A program made the translations under genes and the position numbers. The notes below the pieces were generated by a model. That model made no database searches. It worked only from the letters and a program-made list of their open reading frames with translations, and was not told the origin of the DNA. This document shows positions 63,989 to 64,000 of a DNA stretch of 64,000 nt, piece by piece (within the stretch, counting starts at the first letter, position 1; each line of letters begins with the position of its first letter). The DNA is from Eudorina sp. 2006-703-Eu-15. Its lineage: Eukaryota; Chlorophyta; Chlorophyceae; Chlamydomonadales; Volvocaceae. The stretch is taken from assembly GCA_003117195.1 (NCBI GenBank), contig BDSI01000062.1, positions 413,726-477,725 of the forward strand, given 5' to 3'.

Positions 63989-64000
63989 GAATGAATGAAC
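63989..64000 (+). repeat. Possible start of a fourth family R copy at the window edge
   Basis: The window ends with GAATGAATGAAC, the same lead-in that precedes GTTACAGCGG in the copies at 6.5 and 55.8 kb. Only the lead-in is visible, and a simple GAAT tract could occur by chance. Confidence 0.35.

Overview
The window looks like nuclear DNA of a volvocine green alga (Volvox, Gonium, Chlamydomonas and relatives). The evidence is a GC-rich, intron-dense layout, (Ser-Pro)n extracellular-matrix modules, a volvocine-type F-box/ankyrin protein, very Gly/Ala-rich insertions, abundant simple repeats and a heavily over-used GCCGTAC/GTACGGC word. The species cannot be fixed by eye. I see no rRNA, tRNA, CRISPR array or bacterial operon.

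Region by region: 1-7.5 kb is a minus-strand tandem cluster of four related MYND-zinc-finger family copies. One looks intact with a C-terminal MYND finger, one is frameshifted by a 46-bp tandem duplication, one is a deletion chimera and one is a degraded fragment. 7.5-10.9 kb is repeat-rich and gene-poor. From 10,898 to 35,353 (+) I can thread 28 exons with compatible phases into one predicted protein of about 3,849 residues. It has a signal peptide, unrecognised N-terminal modules, four thrombospondin type 1 repeats, a Notch LNR, PSI and EGF modules, two Kre9/KNH-like domains, a PKD-like domain, a Pro-rich rod, one transmembrane helix and a huge Gly-rich cytoplasmic tail. 35.4-39.9 kb is gene-poor and holds a long AC microsatellite. 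39,893-42,041 (-) is a two-exon F-box/ankyrin gene. 42-45.5 kb is repeat-like. A small two-exon candidate gene (45,488-46,005, -) lies divergent to an SGF11-like gene (46,403-47,002, +). 48,234-55,042 (+) is a nine-exon rhodanese/FSH1-hydrolase fusion like plant STR6.

The last part, 55.8-61.7 kb, is different. It has a MITE-like element with perfect 15-bp terminal inverted repeats, two pairs of GC-hairpin repeats, a decayed gene resembling a single-stranded-DNA (CRESS-type) virus capsid with its own AATAAA signal and iteron-like repeats, and a Gln-rich coiled-coil ORF. I read this as a relic of a virus-like or plasmid-like element. The window ends with one exon of a ubiquitin-like-domain gene (-), and its last 12 bases match the lead-in to the MITE family.

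How the genes relate: there is no shared pathway. The large ECM/receptor protein, the SAGA subunit, the sulfurtransferase-hydrolase and the F-box protein are ordinary independent algal loci. The notable material is the domain architecture of the giant gene, recurrent short elements inside its introns, and the viral-like relic. All exon models are by-eye GT-AG models.
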